The notes beneath the pieces were generated by a model. That model did no database searches. It was not told the DNA's origin and saw only the letters and a program-made list of their open reading frames with translations. This document shows, in pieces, positions 62,341 through 64,000 of a stretch of DNA of 64,000 nucleotides. Each line of letters opens with the position of its first letter. Within the stretch, counting starts at the first letter, position 1. The position numbers and the translations under genes are program-made. The DNA comes from Pyrinomonadaceae bacterium (lineage in GTDB: Bacteria; Acidobacteriota; Blastocatellia; Pyrinomonadales; Pyrinomonadaceae): contig JAHCHG010000007.1 of assembly GCA_026129865.1 (NCBI GenBank), positions 180,556 to 244,555 on the forward strand, read 5' to 3'.

Positions 62341-63708
62341 ATGAAATTCAAACAATTTTATTTGGGATGTTTAGCACACGCTTCGTATTATCTGGGTTCG
62401 GAAGGAGAGGCGGCGATCATTGATCCGCAGCGCGATGTTCAGCAATATCTGGACGAAGCCGAAGCAAACGGGCAGAAGATCAAATATATTATCGAAACGC
62501 ATTCGCACGCCGATTTTGTTTCGGGACATATTGAACTGGCGGAAAAAACGGGCGCGGAAATAATTTACGGACAGCGTGCCGACACGAAATTTCCGACTCT
62601 GAAAGTTAAAGAGGGCGACGAATTAAATGTCGGCAAGATCAAGTTGAAGTTCATGGAAACGCCCGGACACACGCCTGAAGGAATTACGATCTTAGCCGAA
62701 CACGAAGGCGAGCCGACGAAAATGTTCACCGGCGATACGCTTTTCATCGGCGATGTCGGACGCCCCGATCTTGTCGGTTCAAAGGGCTTTACGGCGGAAC
62801 AAATGGGCGCGATGCTTTACGATTCGCTGCACGAAAAAATTCTGCCGCTGCCCGATGAAACTGAGGTTTATCCGGCGCACGGCGCTGGAAGTTTGTGCGG
62901 AAAATCGCTTTCAAAGGAAACATGGTCGACGCTCGGCGAACAGCGAAAATCGAATTACGCACTGCAGCCGATGTCAAAGGAGGAATTTGTAAAATTAGTC
63001 GCGGCTGATCAACCGGAAGTCCCGGCATATTTCCCGAAATCGGCGGCGAAAAATCTGGAAGGTTCCTTGTCTTTGGAAGATCTGCCGAAGCCGAAAGCGT
63101 TTTCGACCGAAGAAATTGAAAATTTCGACGGCGTGGTTTTGGACGTTCGCGTGAACAATGAATTCGGCGCGGGACATATTCCAAACGCAATAAACATCGG
63201 GCTCGGCGGACAATTTGCATCTTGGGCGGGAACTCTGGTTTCGATCGGAACACCGATCGCGATCGCGGCTGAAACGCAGGATCAGGTTGACGAAGCCGTG
63301 ATGCGTCTGGCGCGAGTCGGCATCGAAACGGTCAAAGGTTTTATTTTAATGAAGGATTTTTCGGGCGAAATGAAAACGGTCGAACAAATTCCGGTCGAAA
63401 CGGTCAAGGAAAGTCTTTCGGACGAAATTCAATTTGTCGATGTGCGCCGAGTCGCCGAACATGCACAGGGACACGCGCCGCAGACGATAAACATTCCGCT
63501 CGATACGCTTCCTAAACAAATCGATAAACTCGATCCGGGCAAACCGACGTACGTGATCTGTCAAAGCGGCTATCGTTCGAGTTTGGGAACGAGCGTGCTG
63601 GAAAACGCCGGCTTTCGGGAAATTTACAATGTAAAAGGCGGCACGAGCGCGTGGATAGATTCCGGCTTCGATACGGAAGCATCGGCAGCCGAATGTGCTG
63701 TATCATAA
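62341..63708 (+). CDS. CstB-like persulfide dioxygenase: MBL domain plus two rhodanese domains
   Basis: 455 residues from the ATG at 62341, with AAGGTGAG upstream. The MBL domain (1-250) has THSHADFVSGH, in which the usual final His of HxHxDH is Phe, FMETPGHTPEG and FTGDTLFIGDVGRPDLVG. The first rhodanese (about 265-350) has no active-site Cys (IAIAAETQDQ). The second (365-450) has it at Cys407 (VICQSGYRS). This MBL/pseudo-rhodanese/rhodanese order is that of CstB, which converts persulfides to thiosulfate. Third structural gene of the sulfur operon. Confidence 0.88.
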   Translation: MKFKQFYLGCLAHASYYLGSEGEAAIIDPQRDVQQYLDEAEANGQKIKYIIETHSHADFVSGHIELAEKTGAEIIYGQRADTKFPTLKVKEGDELNVGKIKLKFMETPGHTPEGITILAEHEGEPTKMFTGDTLFIGDVGRPDLVGSKGFTAEQMGAMLYDSLHEKILPLPDETEVYPAHGAGSLCGKSLSKETWSTLGEQRKSNYALQPMSKEEFVKLVAADQPEVPAYFPKSAAKNLEGSLSLEDLPKPKAFSTEEIENFDGVVLDVRVNNEFGAGHIPNAINIGLGGQFASWAGTLVSIGTPIAIAAETQDQVDEAVMRLARVGIETVKGFILMKDFSGEMKTVEQIPVETVKESLSDEIQFVDVRRVAEHAQGHAPQTINIPLDTLPKQIDKLDPGKPTYVICQSGYRSSLGTSVLENAGFREIYNVKGGTSAWIDSGFDTEASAAECAVS

Positions 63709-63841
63709 AAAGCGATCGTTCGCGAAGGTTTTTTCGAATGACTACTTTCAAAAATCGATTGTTGTCGCGGTAAAACCCGAACGGCGAACTTCGCAGTTTT
63801 GTGCAAGTTAGACCTGCGGAAAAGAGAGAGAGAGGTTAAAA

Positions 63842-63931
63842 ATGAATGAATTAATTTGGATCGCGGGAATTTTCGGATTTTGGCTTTTACTTCAACTGGT
63901 AATTTTGCCAAAGCTCGGGTTTGACACCTGA
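63842..63931 (+). CDS. Single-helix membrane micro-protein; candidate selenoprotein reading past TGA
   Basis: As a conventional gene it encodes 29 residues: MNELIWIAGIFGFWLLLQLV, then ILPKLGFDT, with a TGA at 63929-63931. AGAGGTT precedes the ATG. It is one membrane helix followed by a short tail. In the same frame the next codons are ATG CGA GGA TCC TGC, so a TGA read as selenocysteine would give T-U-M-R-G-S-C, a redox-type motif, and the frame stays open to the window end. A GGTC-loop hairpin begins 20 bases after the TGA. Against this, a one-base shift gives a tail (PECEDPAKPPGRGEIG) with codons more like the genome's, ending at an ATGA overlap (63986-63989). Confidence 0.45.
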   Translation: MNELIWIAGIFGFWLLLQLVILPKLGFDT

Positions 63932-63951
63932 ATGCGAGGATCCTGCAAAAC

Positions 63952-63966
63952 CTCCGGGTCGCGGAG
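63952..63966 (+). other. SECIS-like hairpin after the TGA
   Basis: CTCCG / CGGAG, a 5-bp perfect stem with the loop GGTCG, starting 20 bases after the TGA. The loop's G residues begin 25-26 bases after it, inside the 16-37 base range usual for bacterial SECIS elements. E. coli fdhF has GGUC in its apical loop. The stem is short, and GC-rich short hairpins are common by chance. Confidence 0.35.
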
Positions 63967-64000
63967 AAATCGGAACGAACCCGAAATGAGTTCAAAAAAA

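Overview
The window reads as a bacterial chromosome segment of moderate GC, with dense, mostly short operons on both strands and good Shine-Dalgarno sites (AGGAG/GGAG). I see no rRNA, tRNA, prophage, insertion sequence or CRISPR array. The gene set (three tandem DUF3857/transglutaminase-like proteins, FecR/DUF6600 protein, paired M16 peptidases, nickel superoxide dismutase, several secreted glycine- or proline-rich proteins) fits Acidobacteriota, perhaps Blastocatellia. That placement is inference from gene content and was not tested.

Layout. 1-2.6 kb: end of a coiled-coil secreted protein, an OsmC protein, a J-domain coiled-coil protein and a GNAT acetyltransferase. 2.8-6.6 kb: a xylose-type ABC importer (xylG-xylH-xylF). 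7.1-12.7 kb, minus strand: a BrnT-type toxin gene broken by one amber codon beside its intact partner, lipA, an intact ParDE pair, nickel superoxide dismutase with its maturation protease, a [2Fe-2S] ferredoxin, a TruA-like protein with an altered catalytic motif, a thioesterase and an alpha/beta hydrolase. 12.8-16.3 kb: a GT-C membrane glycosyltransferase-like protein, a lipoprotein and an AI-2E family transporter. 16.3-22.5 kb: a phosphate block (pstSCAB-phoU, then DUF47-pit) with a PhoB/PhoP-like repeat upstream of pstS.

22.8-37 kb: an M48 protease, three DUF3857 paralogues, class I aldolase, a fasciclin protein, a metallo-beta-lactamase-fold hydrolase, then a 700-bp gene-poor, hairpin-rich stretch that ends in a strong plus-strand terminator with no convincing gene in front of it. 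37-54.9 kb: amino-acid permease, a Nudix-MBL fusion, methyltransferase, a DsbD N-domain protein, pgeF and acpS overlapping head to head, a zinc-ribbon protein with L7/L12-like repeats, FecR/DUF6600, M16 peptidases, quinone oxidoreductase, nitrilase and a reductase-type SDR. 55-60.4 kb: VWA protein, Lon-Hsp20 pair, CBS and Rieske proteins.

60.5-64 kb: the most coherent small system, a sulfide/persulfide operon made of an ArsR repressor, a rhodanese-DUF2892 membrane protein, a TauE/SafE exporter and a CstB-like MBL-rhodanese fusion, with a palindrome over the promoter. It is followed by a one-helix membrane micro-ORF whose in-frame TGA is followed by ATG-CGA-GGA-TCC-TGC and by a short hairpin with a GGTC loop. 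This is a candidate selenocysteine micro-protein of the sulfur operon, with a frameshift as the main competing explanation.
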